Position numbers and translations under genes: made by a program | Assembly (NCBI GenBank): GCA_023427125.1 | Contig: JAEZBP010001193.1 | Span: 1 to 12,724, forward strand | Source of the DNA: Pseudomonadota bacterium | GTDB lineage: Bacteria > Myxococcota_A > Polyangia > Polyangiales > Sandaracinaceae | DNA length: 12,724 bases | Direction: 5' to 3' | Notes under the pieces: generated by a model | Told to the model about the DNA's origin: nothing | Databases searched by the model: none | What the model saw: the letters and a program-made list of their open reading frames with translations, nothing else | Shown here: piece by piece, positions 1-6,843 of the stretch | Layout of the letters: each line of letters starts with the position of its first letter | Numbering within the stretch: the stretch's first letter is position 1

Positions 1-983
1 CGCAGCGCGACGTGCACGGCGGGCAGGGCCTCGAGCGCGAGCGCGTCGCGGACGCCGCGCAGATCGCTCGCGACGAGCGCGGCGAGCGCCTCGGCCCGCC
101 GCCGGTGGCGGGGCTCGAGGTAGAGCACCTCGACCCGCGGATCCTCGAGGCGCACCACCGCGTCGTGATCGAAGGTGAAGGGGTCCTTGTCCTTCTTGGT
201 GTCGAAGAGCTCGCTCGCGACCAGCGCGCCGATCAGCACCACGCCGACAATCGCCTTCTCGCGGGCGCTCATCCGCCGGGCCAGCGCGTCCGCGATCGAG
301 CCCTCGCGGCCGAGCGCGAGGAAGGCGCCGATCCCGAGCACTCCGAGGATGAGGAGCGCGGTCTCGAGCACCTCGCCCACCGGCAGCCGGTCGCGCTCGA
401 GCACGAAGCGCTCGCCGACGAGCGCGAAGGGGCCGAAGCGCGCGAGCTCGACGTCGGTCGCGAAGCCGAGGAACGCGAGGGCGAAGAGGAGCGTGAGGTA
501 GATCGGGATCCGGAAGCGGCCGGTGAGCCCCATCGTGACGAAGAAGACGCCGAGCGCGAGCGCGAAGAGCTCCGTCTTCACGAGGACGATCGCGACCCAG
601 CGCAGGGTGATCGGCTCGCGGAGCGCGGCGGCGGCGAGGCTGAGCGCGAGCGAGCCGAGCGCGGCGATCGAGAGCACGCTCAGCGCGAGCGCGAGCTTAA
701 TGACGAGCACCTCCCAGCGCCGTAGCGGGAGCGCCTCGAGGAAGCGCTGAGTGCCGCGCTGGTACTCGAGCACGATGAGGCGATGGCCGAGCGCGAGGGC
801 GGCGATCGGCAGGAAGAAGCGCACGAAGGTCGCGTGGGTCTCGAGCAGGGTCATCGTGCGCGAGGCGGCCAGCGAGCCGAGCAAGAGCAAGAGCGCCACG
901 CCGACCAAGAGCAGCGTGAGCGCGCCGAGGACGAGGCCGTGCTCGCGCAGCTCCTTTCCGATGAGCGCGCCGAGGCGCTTCAT
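1..983 (-). CDS. ABC-2 type transporter permease, partial (3' end outside window); possible C-terminal peptidase-like domain
   Basis: Membrane subunit of an ABC transporter, partnered with the ATPase encoded just upstream. The ATG at 983-981 overlaps the ATPase stop codon (ATGA), so translation is probably coupled. The frame stays open to the window edge, giving 327 residues and no stop. Hydrophobic segments lie at about residues 17-40, 52-70, 95-121, 127-152, 158-176, 205-224 and 243-259. Between the second and third is EYQRGTQRFLEALPLRRWE (residues 73-91), the usual ABC-2 coupling-helix pattern (E..GT..FL..LP..R). After about residue 260 the protein turns hydrophilic (KKDKD). From about 278 it resembles the start of a peptidase MA/M1-like extracytoplasmic domain (VRLEDPRVEVLYL... 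LPAVHVAL), but any HExxH would lie beyond the edge. The permease call is firm for the family; the substrate is unknown and the fusion is inference. Confidence 0.85.
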   Translation of the reverse strand, partial: MKRLGALIGKELREHGLVLGALTLLLVGVALLLLLGSLAASRTMTLLETHATFVRFFLPIAALALGHRLIVLEYQRGTQRFLEALPLRRWEVLVIKLALALSVLSIAALGSLALSLAAAALREPITLRWVAIVLVKTELFALALGVFFVTMGLTGRFRIPIYLTLLFALAFLGFATDVELARFGPFALVGERFVLERDRLPVGEVLETALLILGVLGIGAFLALGREGSIADALARRMSAREKAIVGVVLIGALVASELFDTKKDKDPFTFDHDAVVRLEDPRVEVLYLEPRHRRRAEALAALVASDLRGVRDALALEALPAVHVAL

Positions 984-1858
984 CCGGCGCGGACCATCTC
1001 GATGAAGATCTCCTCGAGCGGCAGCGCCTCGAGCGGGAGCGCGCCGAGGGCGGCCCAGCGCTCGGGATCGCTCGCTTCGAGGATCACGCGCCGCGCGCCG
1101 CCGGAGGTGCGCTCGCGGATCACGAAGATGCCCTCGGCGCGGAGCGCGTCGGGGAGCGGCGCGCCGAGCGGGACGGCGAGCGAGCGCACCCGCGCGGCGA
1201 GCGTCGCGACCGGGCCCTCGTAGCGCATGCGGCCGCCGTCGACGATGCCCACGCGGTGGGCGACGTGCTCGACCTCGTCGATCAGGTGCGTCGAGAAGAA
1301 GGTCGTCCGGCCGGTGCGATCGGCGTCCTCGCGCACGATGTCGAGGAACTCGCGGCGCGCGACCGGATCGAGCCCGGCGGTCGGCTCGTCGAGGATCAGG
1401 AGCTCGGGCCGGTGCGAGAGCGCGAGGGCGAGCGCGAGCTTCACCTTCATCCCGCCGGAGAGGCCCTGCACCTTGCGATCGAGCGGCACCTCGAGCTGGC
1501 GGCAGCGCCGCACGAAGTCCTCGCCGCTCCAGGTCGGGTAGAAGCTGCCGACGAAGCGGCCGAGCGTGCGCGCGTCCATCCACGCGTAGAACGACTGCTC
1601 CTGCGCGACGTAGCCGATGCGCTCGCGCAGCTTCACGTGGCCGCCGCGCGCCGGCTGGCCGAAGAGGTGCACCTCGCCGCGATCGACGGCGGTGATGCCC
1701 ATGAGGATGCGGATCGTCGTCGACTTGCCGGCGCCGTTTCGGCCGAGGAAGCCGTAGACCTCGCCGCGGCCGACGGCGAGATCGAGGCCGCGCAGCGCGT
1801 GGACGCGCCCGTAGCTCTTGTGCAGCGCGCGCGCCCAGAGGATCGGCTCGTCGCTCAC
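980..1858 (-). CDS. ABC transporter ATP-binding protein
   Basis: Cytoplasmic ATPase of 292 residues that powers the adjacent permease. All ABC motifs are visible: Walker A GRNGAGKST (39-47), a Q-loop around residues 86-88 (YVAQEQ), signature LSGGM (133-137), Walker B LLILDEP (153-159) with the catalytic Glu, and the H-loop His191 in STHLIDE. The arrangement and the C-terminal extension of about 80 residues match the CcmA/BcrA/YtrB-type subunits that pair with ABC-2 permeases. The start is GTG at 1858-1856. It lies 1 nt after the epimerase stop codon and has only a weak GAG-type ribosome site, so translational coupling to the gene before it is likely. The function is certain at family level; the transported substrate cannot be read from the sequence. 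Confidence 0.95.
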   Translation of the reverse strand: MSDEPILWARALHKSYGRVHALRGLDLAVGRGEVYGFLGRNGAGKSTTIRILMGITAVDRGEVHLFGQPARGGHVKLRERIGYVAQEQSFYAWMDARTLGRFVGSFYPTWSGEDFVRRCRQLEVPLDRKVQGLSGGMKVKLALALALSHRPELLILDEPTAGLDPVARREFLDIVREDADRTGRTTFFSTHLIDEVEHVAHRVGIVDGGRMRYEGPVATLAARVRSLAVPLGAPLPDALRAEGIFVIRERTSGGARRVILEASDPERWAALGALPLEALPLEEIFIEMVRAG

Positions 1859-1859
1859 G

Positions 1860-2855
1860 TCAGCTCGCGATGAGGCCGCGCCCTCGGAAGTACTCGATCG
1901 CGTCGGTGATCGTCTCCTCGATCGGGCGGAAGCTCGCGCCGAGCTCCCGGCGCGCCTTGTCGTTGCGATAGAAGCTCGGCTTGAGGCTGTACTCGAAGAA
2001 GTCGCGGGCCAGGAGCGGCGGCGTGCCGGTCCGGCGCGCGTTGAGCTCCATCGCCCGCGCGATCGTCCGCGCGACGCCGAGCGGCAGCTTCACCAAGGGG
2101 CGCTTCTTTCCGCTCGCGCTCAGGACCGCCCGCACGAGCTCCTCGTTCGTGAGGTTGTGCGCGACCGCGAGGTAGCGCTCGCCCTTGACGCCCTTCTCCG
2201 CGGCCAGGACATGGCACGCCGCCGCGTCGCGCACGTCGACGTAGGCCGCGCCGCCGTCGTAGTGGATGGCCGGGCCCGGCGTGTTGAGGGTGGTCACGAT
2301 GAGCTGCCCGCTCGGGGTCGGTCGCAGGTCGCCCGGCCCGAACACGACCCCCGGGCAGACCACCCGCACGTCGAGGTCCCACTCGGCGAAGTACTCGGCG
2401 ATCTCGCGGCTGAGAAACTTCGTGCGGCTGTACGGGAAGTCGAGATCCCACGCCTCGTAGGGGGTGGCCTCGTCGGCGTACTGACCGGGCGGAGGCCGGC
2501 CGATCGAGGCCATGCTCGCCGTGTAGATGACCTTCTCCACGCCGGCGCGGCGCGAGGCCTCCAGCATGCTGAAGGTGCCGCGGAGGTTCACGTCGTACAT
2601 CCGCGTCGGGTCGGGCGCCCAGTCCTGGTAGATCGCCGCGGCGTGGAAGACGGTATCGACGCCCTTCACGGCCTCCTCGGCGTCGGCGCGCGAGCGCACG
2701 TCGCCCTCGATGATCTCCACCTCGAGCCCCTCGAGGTTCTCGCGCGACTCCCCGGGGACGGCGAGCACGCGCACCTGCTTGCCGTCCTCGACGAGCTGGC
2801 GCACCACCCAGCTGCCGAGGAACCCACACCCGCCCGTCACCAGACATCGCTGCAT
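1860..2855 (-). CDS. NAD(P)-dependent epimerase/dehydratase (extended SDR, DFR/HpnA-like)
   Basis: A 331-residue extended short-chain dehydrogenase/reductase. It has the Rossmann nucleotide motif TGGCGFLG (7-14), an acidic GDV at about 51-53, HAAA (71-74), and the catalytic YxxxK as Tyr142/Lys146 in YSRTK. The preceding Ser is in YTASMASIG (111-119), and PGVVFGPGD (168-176) follows. The length is normal for the family. The pattern is closest to the dihydroflavonol-4-reductase / hopanoid-associated sugar epimerase group, which acts on nucleotide sugars, sterol-like or other carbonyl substrates; which one applies here is not determinable. The ATG at 2855 has a ribosome site (GAGAGGG, 2869-2863) and a TATCCT -10-like hexamer at 2886-2881. 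It is the first gene of a run with the ABC ATPase and permease, hinting at modification plus transport of an envelope lipid or glycan (inference). Confidence 0.9.
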   Translation of the reverse strand: MQRCLVTGGCGFLGSWVVRQLVEDGKQVRVLAVPGESRENLEGLEVEIIEGDVRSRADAEEAVKGVDTVFHAAAIYQDWAPDPTRMYDVNLRGTFSMLEASRRAGVEKVIYTASMASIGRPPPGQYADEATPYEAWDLDFPYSRTKFLSREIAEYFAEWDLDVRVVCPGVVFGPGDLRPTPSGQLIVTTLNTPGPAIHYDGGAAYVDVRDAAACHVLAAEKGVKGERYLAVAHNLTNEELVRAVLSASGKKRPLVKLPLGVARTIARAMELNARRTGTPPLLARDFFEYSLKPSFYRNDKARRELGASFRPIEETITDAIEYFRGRGLIAS

Positions 2856-2880
2856 CGGAAGACCCTCTCGTGAGCGGGGG

Positions 2881-2886
2881 AGGATA
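2881..2886 (-). promoter_or_regulatory. -10-like hexamer for the epimerase/ABC run
   Basis: TATCCT read on the minus strand, 25 nt before the epimerase ATG and just upstream of its GAGAGGG ribosome site. The same hexamer precedes serA at 10427. No clear -35 element is visible at normal spacing, so this is a pattern-based suggestion only. Confidence 0.4.
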
Positions 2887-2925
2887 CCCGAGAGAGGGGT
2901 CGTCGCGCGTCTTTGGTCCGCCTGC

Positions 2926-2931
2926 TACCAT
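2926..2931 (+). promoter_or_regulatory. Extended -10 (TGcTACCAT) abutting a GTG start
   Basis: TACCAT preceded by TG at 2923-2924, then nine GC-rich bases (CCGCGCGCC) and the GTG at 2941. A transcript starting about 7 nt after the hexamer would begin almost at the start codon. No Shine-Dalgarno is present. It fits a leaderless or near-leaderless mRNA; no convincing -35 is seen. Confidence 0.4.
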
Positions 2932-2940
2932 CCGCGCGCC

Positions 2941-3693
2941 GTGTTCGACGACGACGACGACGACAACGCCAAAGCGACCCTCTACGGCCTCGCCTTGGGG
3001 GCTCCGGACGTGGCTCCGCGGCAGCTTCAGAAGGCCTTCGACACGGTCGTGCGCACGCGCGGCGGCAAGCCCGAGGAGGAGTCGGACGGCCCCTCGGACG
3101 GCATCTGGGTCGAGGCTCGCATGCACACCTTCGAGGTCCACGGCGCGTGGATCGCGATGGAGACCGAGCACGAGCTGCCGCTCTCGCTCGCGCGCGAGCT
3201 CGCGCAGAAGGTGAACAAGACGATCACCGCGCACATGCTCCAGGTGCGCGAGGAGGTCGTCGAGAACAAGACCAACGAGGACGAGTGGGGCTACCGCAAC
3301 CAGTACCGCTCGGTCGACGTTCGCCCCGACGGAACGATGAGCGACCGCGAGCCGACGGTGGATCCCGACTACGCGGCGGTCTCGCACGGTGACTTCCACG
3401 AGACCACCCACGCGATCTTGTGGATGATGGTCACCGAGCAGGAGGCCTACAGCCCGATCGGCGAGCCGCGCTATCTCGCGTACGTGCTGCCCTCGCCGCG
3501 CACCTCGGGGCTGCCTCCGCGGCTGGCCGAGCTCGCCACGCTGATCCACGACTCCGGTCAGTTCTCGGTGCAAGAGGTCGGCGGGCAGACGATGCTGCGC
3601 CTCACCCTGCCGGACGGAAGCCGCCGCTTCAGCCGCGTGACCGCCGAGGAGCTCGCGCAGCTGCGCGAGACGACGGGCATCGAGCCCACCTGA
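2941..3693 (+). CDS. Conserved-looking hypothetical protein with Asp-rich N-terminus
   Basis: A 250-residue soluble protein that I do not recognise. I chose the GTG at 2941 because the frame before it runs into the divergent epimerase gene and because a -10-like TGcTACCAT sits just upstream. The next in-frame ATG (3121) would remove 60 residues that look coding. It opens with six consecutive Asp (residues 3-8). It is otherwise mixed alpha/beta, with an acidic Lys/Glu segment (EEVVENKTNEDEW, about 104-116), a His-containing SHGDFHETTH (148-157), and a C-terminal part with PDGSRRFSRVTAEELAQL (224-241). There is no signal peptide, no membrane segment and no obvious catalytic motif. It ends 3 nt before the MBL-fold hydrolase, so the two are probably co-transcribed and may work together, though nothing shows a shared reaction. 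Confidence 0.8.
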   Translation: MFDDDDDDNAKATLYGLALGAPDVAPRQLQKAFDTVVRTRGGKPEEESDGPSDGIWVEARMHTFEVHGAWIAMETEHELPLSLARELAQKVNKTITAHMLQVREEVVENKTNEDEWGYRNQYRSVDVRPDGTMSDREPTVDPDYAAVSHGDFHETTHAILWMMVTEQEAYSPIGEPRYLAYVLPSPRTSGLPPRLAELATLIHDSGQFSVQEVGGQTMLRLTLPDGSRRFSRVTAEELAQLRETTGIEPT

Positions 3694-3696
3694 CCG

Positions 3697-4377
3697 ATGC
3701 AGGTGCGCGCGTTCACGGTGGGGATGTTCCAGGTGAACACCTACCTCCTGACCGACGAGGCCACCGGCGCCTCGGCGATCGTCGACACCGGCGAGACCGA
3801 GGAGCTGGCGGACGCGCTCAGCGCGCTCGCGCCCGACGTGCGGATGATCCTGTTGACCCACGCGCACGTCGATCACGCCGGCGGCCTCGTCTCCCTGCAG
3901 GAGCGCTTCGACGTGCCGACGTACCTGCCGGCGCTCGAGAAGCCGCTCTTCGACACGCTGCCGGTCCAGGGGCGCATGTTCGGCATGCCCTCGCTCGACC
4001 GGCCGTGCGGGCGCATCGATCACTTCGTCGAGGACGGAGACACGATCGCGCTCGGCGAGACCACGCTGCGCTTCCTCTCGACCCCGGGGCACACGCCCGG
4101 TCAGGGCTGCTACTTCGACGACGCCGACATCATCGTCGGCGACACGCTCTTCGCCGGATCGATCGGCCGGACCGACTTCCCGCTGAGCGATCCGAAGCTC
4201 GCGGTCGAGAGCCTGCGCCGGCTGATGGATCTGCCGGGCGCGCTCCGCGTGCACAGCGGGCACGGCCCGATGACGACGCTCGAGGCGGAGCTGCGCGACA
4301 ACCCCTTCCTCGCCTATCTCCGCCGCGAGAAGGGCATGCCGGTCGGTCCGAGCCTGCGCTGGGCGCCGGGGACCTGA
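3697..4377 (+). CDS. MBL-fold metallo-hydrolase (glyoxalase II-like)
   Basis: A 226-residue cytoplasmic metallo-beta-lactamase-fold hydrolase. Metal ligands are in place: THAHVDH gives His55, His57, Asp59 and His60; His132 is in TPGHTPG; Asp149 is in VGDTLF; His189 is in SGHGPMT. The VGDTLFAGSIGRTD block (147-160) is typical of the YcbL/glyoxalase II-like branch, which hydrolyses thioesters such as S-lactoylglutathione. The length matches that short branch, which lacks the extra C-terminal substrate domain of classical GloB. It starts with ATG 3 nt after the previous stop, so it is likely translated as the second gene of a two-gene unit. It ends with a short basic/Pro tail. The fold and metal site are certain; the physiological substrate is inferred from the family only. 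Confidence 0.93.
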   Translation: MQVRAFTVGMFQVNTYLLTDEATGASAIVDTGETEELADALSALAPDVRMILLTHAHVDHAGGLVSLQERFDVPTYLPALEKPLFDTLPVQGRMFGMPSLDRPCGRIDHFVEDGDTIALGETTLRFLSTPGHTPGQGCYFDDADIIVGDTLFAGSIGRTDFPLSDPKLAVESLRRLMDLPGALRVHSGHGPMTTLEAELRDNPFLAYLRREKGMPVGPSLRWAPGT

Positions 4378-4459
4378 GGGCGGCTCAGCGCGGCACACGC
4401 GGGCCTCGAGAAGTGAGCCCGGTTGCGTCGGTACGAGCATTGCGAGGAGCGGCGTTCCT

Positions 4460-4867
4460 ATGAAACACGTCTCCTCTGCGCTCGCCCTCCTCGTCGTGAT
4501 GCTCGCCTCGCCCGCCCTGGCGGACGTCATCCCTCCGGAGGAGAGCGCGTGCCAGGCGCGCGAGGCCGGCGACGCCTGCACGGCGGTCAGCGGCGGGATC
4601 TGTCAGGCCGACACCTGCACGCGCCTCGACTACGAGAGCTGGGACCGCGACGCCTCCGCCTCGCCGCCGAGCATGAGCTACGACTGCCTGCGCTGCGTCA
4701 ACCCGACGACCGGCGAGGTGGACTCCGGCCCGCCCACCGACGTCGACGCCGGCATGAGCGGGGGCGGCGGCGGCTGCTCGATCGCGGGCGCCGGCTCGGC
4801 GGGCCTCTTCGCCGTCGCGCTCGCCCCGCTGGCCGGTCTGGCCCTGCTGCGTCGTCGCCGGCGCTGA
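4460..4867 (+). CDS. Secreted Cys-rich protein with MYXO-CTERM sorting signal
   Basis: A 135-residue exported protein. The N-terminus is a Sec signal peptide (K2, hydrophobic 5-17, likely cleavage ALA|D after residue 21). The mature part is Cys-rich (C31, C40, C48, C53, C76, C79), with a CLRC pair at 76-79, suggesting disulfide bonds. A low-complexity acidic/Pro-Gly linker (about 87-105) leads to Cys106 in GGGGGCSIAG, then a hydrophobic helix (about 108-130) and a terminal run of five Arg. That tripartite tail is the MYXO-CTERM signal of myxobacteria. By family knowledge it is processed by a myxosortase at the Cys, leaving a surface-anchored product. The start is supported by GAGGAG at 4444-4449, 10 nt before the ATG. 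It lies 82 nt after the MBL gene and is probably separate. Its specific role is unknown. Confidence 0.92.
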   Translation: MKHVSSALALLVVMLASPALADVIPPEESACQAREAGDACTAVSGGICQADTCTRLDYESWDRDASASPPSMSYDCLRCVNPTTGEVDSGPPTDVDAGMSGGGGGCSIAGAGSAGLFAVALAPLAGLALLRRRRR

Positions 4868-4903
4868 ACCCGCGGTGACGTCCTCCGGGGTTGCGCGGAT
4901 GAC

Positions 4904-4934
4904 TTGACTCCGCTCGTCGTTTCTCCGCTATGCT
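4904..4934 (+). promoter_or_regulatory. Sigma70-like promoter for the zinc-ribbon membrane protein
   Basis: TTGACT at 4904-4909 and TATGCT at 4929-4934, separated by 19 bp, form the best -35/-10 pair in the window. Transcription would begin near 4941, leaving a leader of about 38 nt before the GTG at 4979. A nine-codon open frame (4943-4972) lies in that leader. Confidence 0.6.
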
Positions 4935-4978
4935 CCGTGGCGATGAGGGGCGCGGCGAAGAGGGGAGCGTAAGCGCGC

Positions 4979-6766
4979 GTGGCGCGGATCCTCGGGCAGC
5001 TCGCCTGTGGCCGCTGCGGAGCTCGCTTCTGGCCGCGGCGCGGTGAGTCCGCGGCGCTCCTCGTCGTGTGCCCGCATTGCTCTGCGGCCCACGCGAACCC
5101 GGACGCGCTCCCCGCCGGCCCGCTCTCGACGTCCAATCGGATCCTCGACGCCTGGCTGCGGACGTACTGGATCGACGGTGCACCGCGCACCCGGGTCGCA
5201 AGCATCGGCGAGCTGTTGTGGACGCGAGAGCCCTGGATGACCTACGGCCCGCTCTCGTGCGTCGATGGCTGCAGGATCACGAAGCACGGGCCGCTCCACG
5301 CCGCGTTGGTGCACTGCACCTACTACCATCGCGTTCAGCGCATGCCGGTGTATCCGCAGTCCTGGACGACGATCTTCATCGCGGCGTACCTACCGCGCCC
5401 CGACCTTCTCGCCGACATCGAGGGCGTGTTCGCGATGCGCGGTGGCGTGGTCTTCATCGAGACGGAAGGGGACGCGCTCGCGCGCGCCGGCGGGCTGGCG
5501 TACGAGCTCGTGCGGCGCGGCGCCGAGCCGCTCTTCGAGCTCGCGCAGGTGCCCGATCCGACGCCGCTCTCCGCCCAACCGCAGCCGGCCGAGCTCGGCC
5601 ATGACGCCGGCGCGCCGACGAGGGTGGAAGCGGAGCGCGTCCGCTGCGCGCGCTGCGGCGCGCCGAGCTCCGTCGCCGCGCTGATCGGCGAGGACGCGAG
5701 GTGTCCCCACTGCGCCGCGCCTCAGTCTTTGCCCGGGCCGCTCGCGTCCGCGCTTGTGGCCCACCAGCGTCGCGTGCACGCCGCGCGGCTTCGCCCGAAG
5801 ACCCTGCTCGACCTCACCCGCGCCTGGGCCCAGCCCGTGACGCGAGCCACTGCGCCCGAGCAAGCGCCGATCGCCTGCGCGCACTGCGGCGCGCTGAACC
5901 CGCCCGCCGCGAGGGCCTGCGCGAGCTGCCGCGAGCCGATCGTTCCGTCGGAGCGCGCCATGCGGCTCGTGGAGGCGAGCGAGGCCGAGCAAACCGCGAA
6001 GACGCACGGCCGCCACGCGGGCCTCGTCGAGCTCTTCAGCGACAATTTGATCTCGACGGTGGCCTTCGGCGCCGCGTTCATCGTGCTCTTCATGTGCTTG
6101 GCGCCGTTCATCGGGTCGATCGATTCGATCGTGACGGGTTCGTGGGACGTGACCCCGGCGTTCCTGGTCAGCGAGGGCGTCATGGGAGCCCTCGTCCTCT
6201 TCCTCGTGATCTTCGGTTTGGTCTACGCCCGCTGGAGCCGAGCCCGACGCCAGCGGGTCACGGACCGATGGCTCACGCCGGTCGCCGCGCTCGCCGAACA
6301 GCTCGGCGGGAGGCTCGGACCGAGGCAGGAGCTCGTCGCGTGGGCCACCCAGTGGTGGAACGACCGGCTCGCCCCGGCGTGGCGCGCGACGAGCGCGCGT
6401 CGCGCGGTGCTGAGCGCTCAATCGGGTGGCTTTCCGCTCATGATCTCGATCGATCCGCAGGGCTCTCTCGGGATCGAGCTCAGCCACGCCAGGGCGCACG
6501 TCGACCTCGCGCTCGCCGCCGACTTGCCGCGGGACGTCGTCTATCGGGTGCGGCAGCCGGACGCGCGCCGGATCGTCGAGGAGCTGGCGCGCATCGGCTT
6601 CACCCTCGACCTGCGTACCGGCGGCCTCGCGCTCTTCGCCAGCGCGCCCTTGGTGCGGCACTTCGCCCAGCACCCCGAGCGGCTCGCGCTGCTGGCGCCG
6701 ATCATCACCGCGCTCACCCAGCTCGCCCACCGGCTCGACGCCGAGCCGCCGAGAGCCTCGCGCTGA
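4979..6766 (+). CDS. Predicted membrane protein with three zinc ribbons
   Basis: A 595-residue protein that I do not recognise as a named family. It carries three rubredoxin-like four-Cys knuckles: C10/C13 with C31/C34, C223/C226 with C242/C245, and C300/C303 with C314/C317. Each probably binds one zinc ion. Between the first two is a folded region of about 150 residues with a Trp/Tyr-rich start (DAWLRTYW, then WTREPWMTYG) and further Cys. A Pro-rich linker precedes the second ribbon. Two membrane helices lie at about 357-377 and 400-417, followed by a basic stretch (ARWSRARRQR) and a soluble domain of about 170 residues with WATQWWND (455-462). The start is GTG at 4979, with AGGGGAG at 4961-4967; an in-frame TAA at 4970 rules out an earlier start. 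It has its own promoter and converges on the metallopeptidase gene. Codon use seems slightly less GC-biased than its neighbours. Confidence 0.85.
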   Translation: MARILGQLACGRCGARFWPRRGESAALLVVCPHCSAAHANPDALPAGPLSTSNRILDAWLRTYWIDGAPRTRVASIGELLWTREPWMTYGPLSCVDGCRITKHGPLHAALVHCTYYHRVQRMPVYPQSWTTIFIAAYLPRPDLLADIEGVFAMRGGVVFIETEGDALARAGGLAYELVRRGAEPLFELAQVPDPTPLSAQPQPAELGHDAGAPTRVEAERVRCARCGAPSSVAALIGEDARCPHCAAPQSLPGPLASALVAHQRRVHAARLRPKTLLDLTRAWAQPVTRATAPEQAPIACAHCGALNPPAARACASCREPIVPSERAMRLVEASEAEQTAKTHGRHAGLVELFSDNLISTVAFGAAFIVLFMCLAPFIGSIDSIVTGSWDVTPAFLVSEGVMGALVLFLVIFGLVYARWSRARRQRVTDRWLTPVAALAEQLGGRLGPRQELVAWATQWWNDRLAPAWRATSARRAVLSAQSGGFPLMISIDPQGSLGIELSHARAHVDLALAADLPRDVVYRVRQPDARRIVEELARIGFTLDLRTGGLALFASAPLVRHFAQHPERLALLAPIITALTQLAHRLDAEPPRASR

Positions 6767-6775
6767 TCACACGGG

Positions 6776-6843
6776 TCGCTCCGCTGCGTGACGGCATCCT
6801 GACACCTGCCAACGGCGGCACCGTCCCTCGCTGCGCTCCTTGA
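6776..6843. repeat. Imperfect direct repeat in a convergent gap
   Basis: Two 16-bp copies, at 6776-6791 and 6828-6843, share the pattern TCGCTSCGCTSCKTGA (13 of 16 identical). They lie between the converging zinc-ribbon and metallopeptidase genes. The flanking TGATCA words (6764-6769 and 6841-6846) contain the two genes' stop codons. Between the copies is a possible weak hairpin (TGCC 6807-6810 with GGCA 6817-6820; GACGG 6790-6794 with CCGTC 6821-6825), which might act as a bidirectional terminator. There is no T-tract, so the terminator reading is weak. Confidence 0.35.

Noticed and set aside
2710..2940. Upstream in-frame extension of the hypothetical gene at 2941
   Set aside because: The region is antisense to the start of the epimerase gene and low in conserved-looking sequence. 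The -10-like TACCAT at 2926 places transcription start near 2941.
1855..4581. Long minus-strand open frame of about 900 codons
   Set aside because: It is a GC-driven shadow antisense to the real genes at 2941-4377 and overlapping the epimerase, with Arg/Gly/Ala-rich composition and no domain.
4867..4892. AACCC...GGGTT inverted repeat as a terminator after the MYXO-CTERM gene
   Set aside because: The stem is only five pairs plus mismatches and there is no T-tract, so it is too weak to report as a terminator.
5390..6730. Long minus-strand open frame opposite the zinc-ribbon gene
   Set aside because: It is antisense to a gene with clear Cys motifs and membrane helices, and its composition is typical of a shadow frame.
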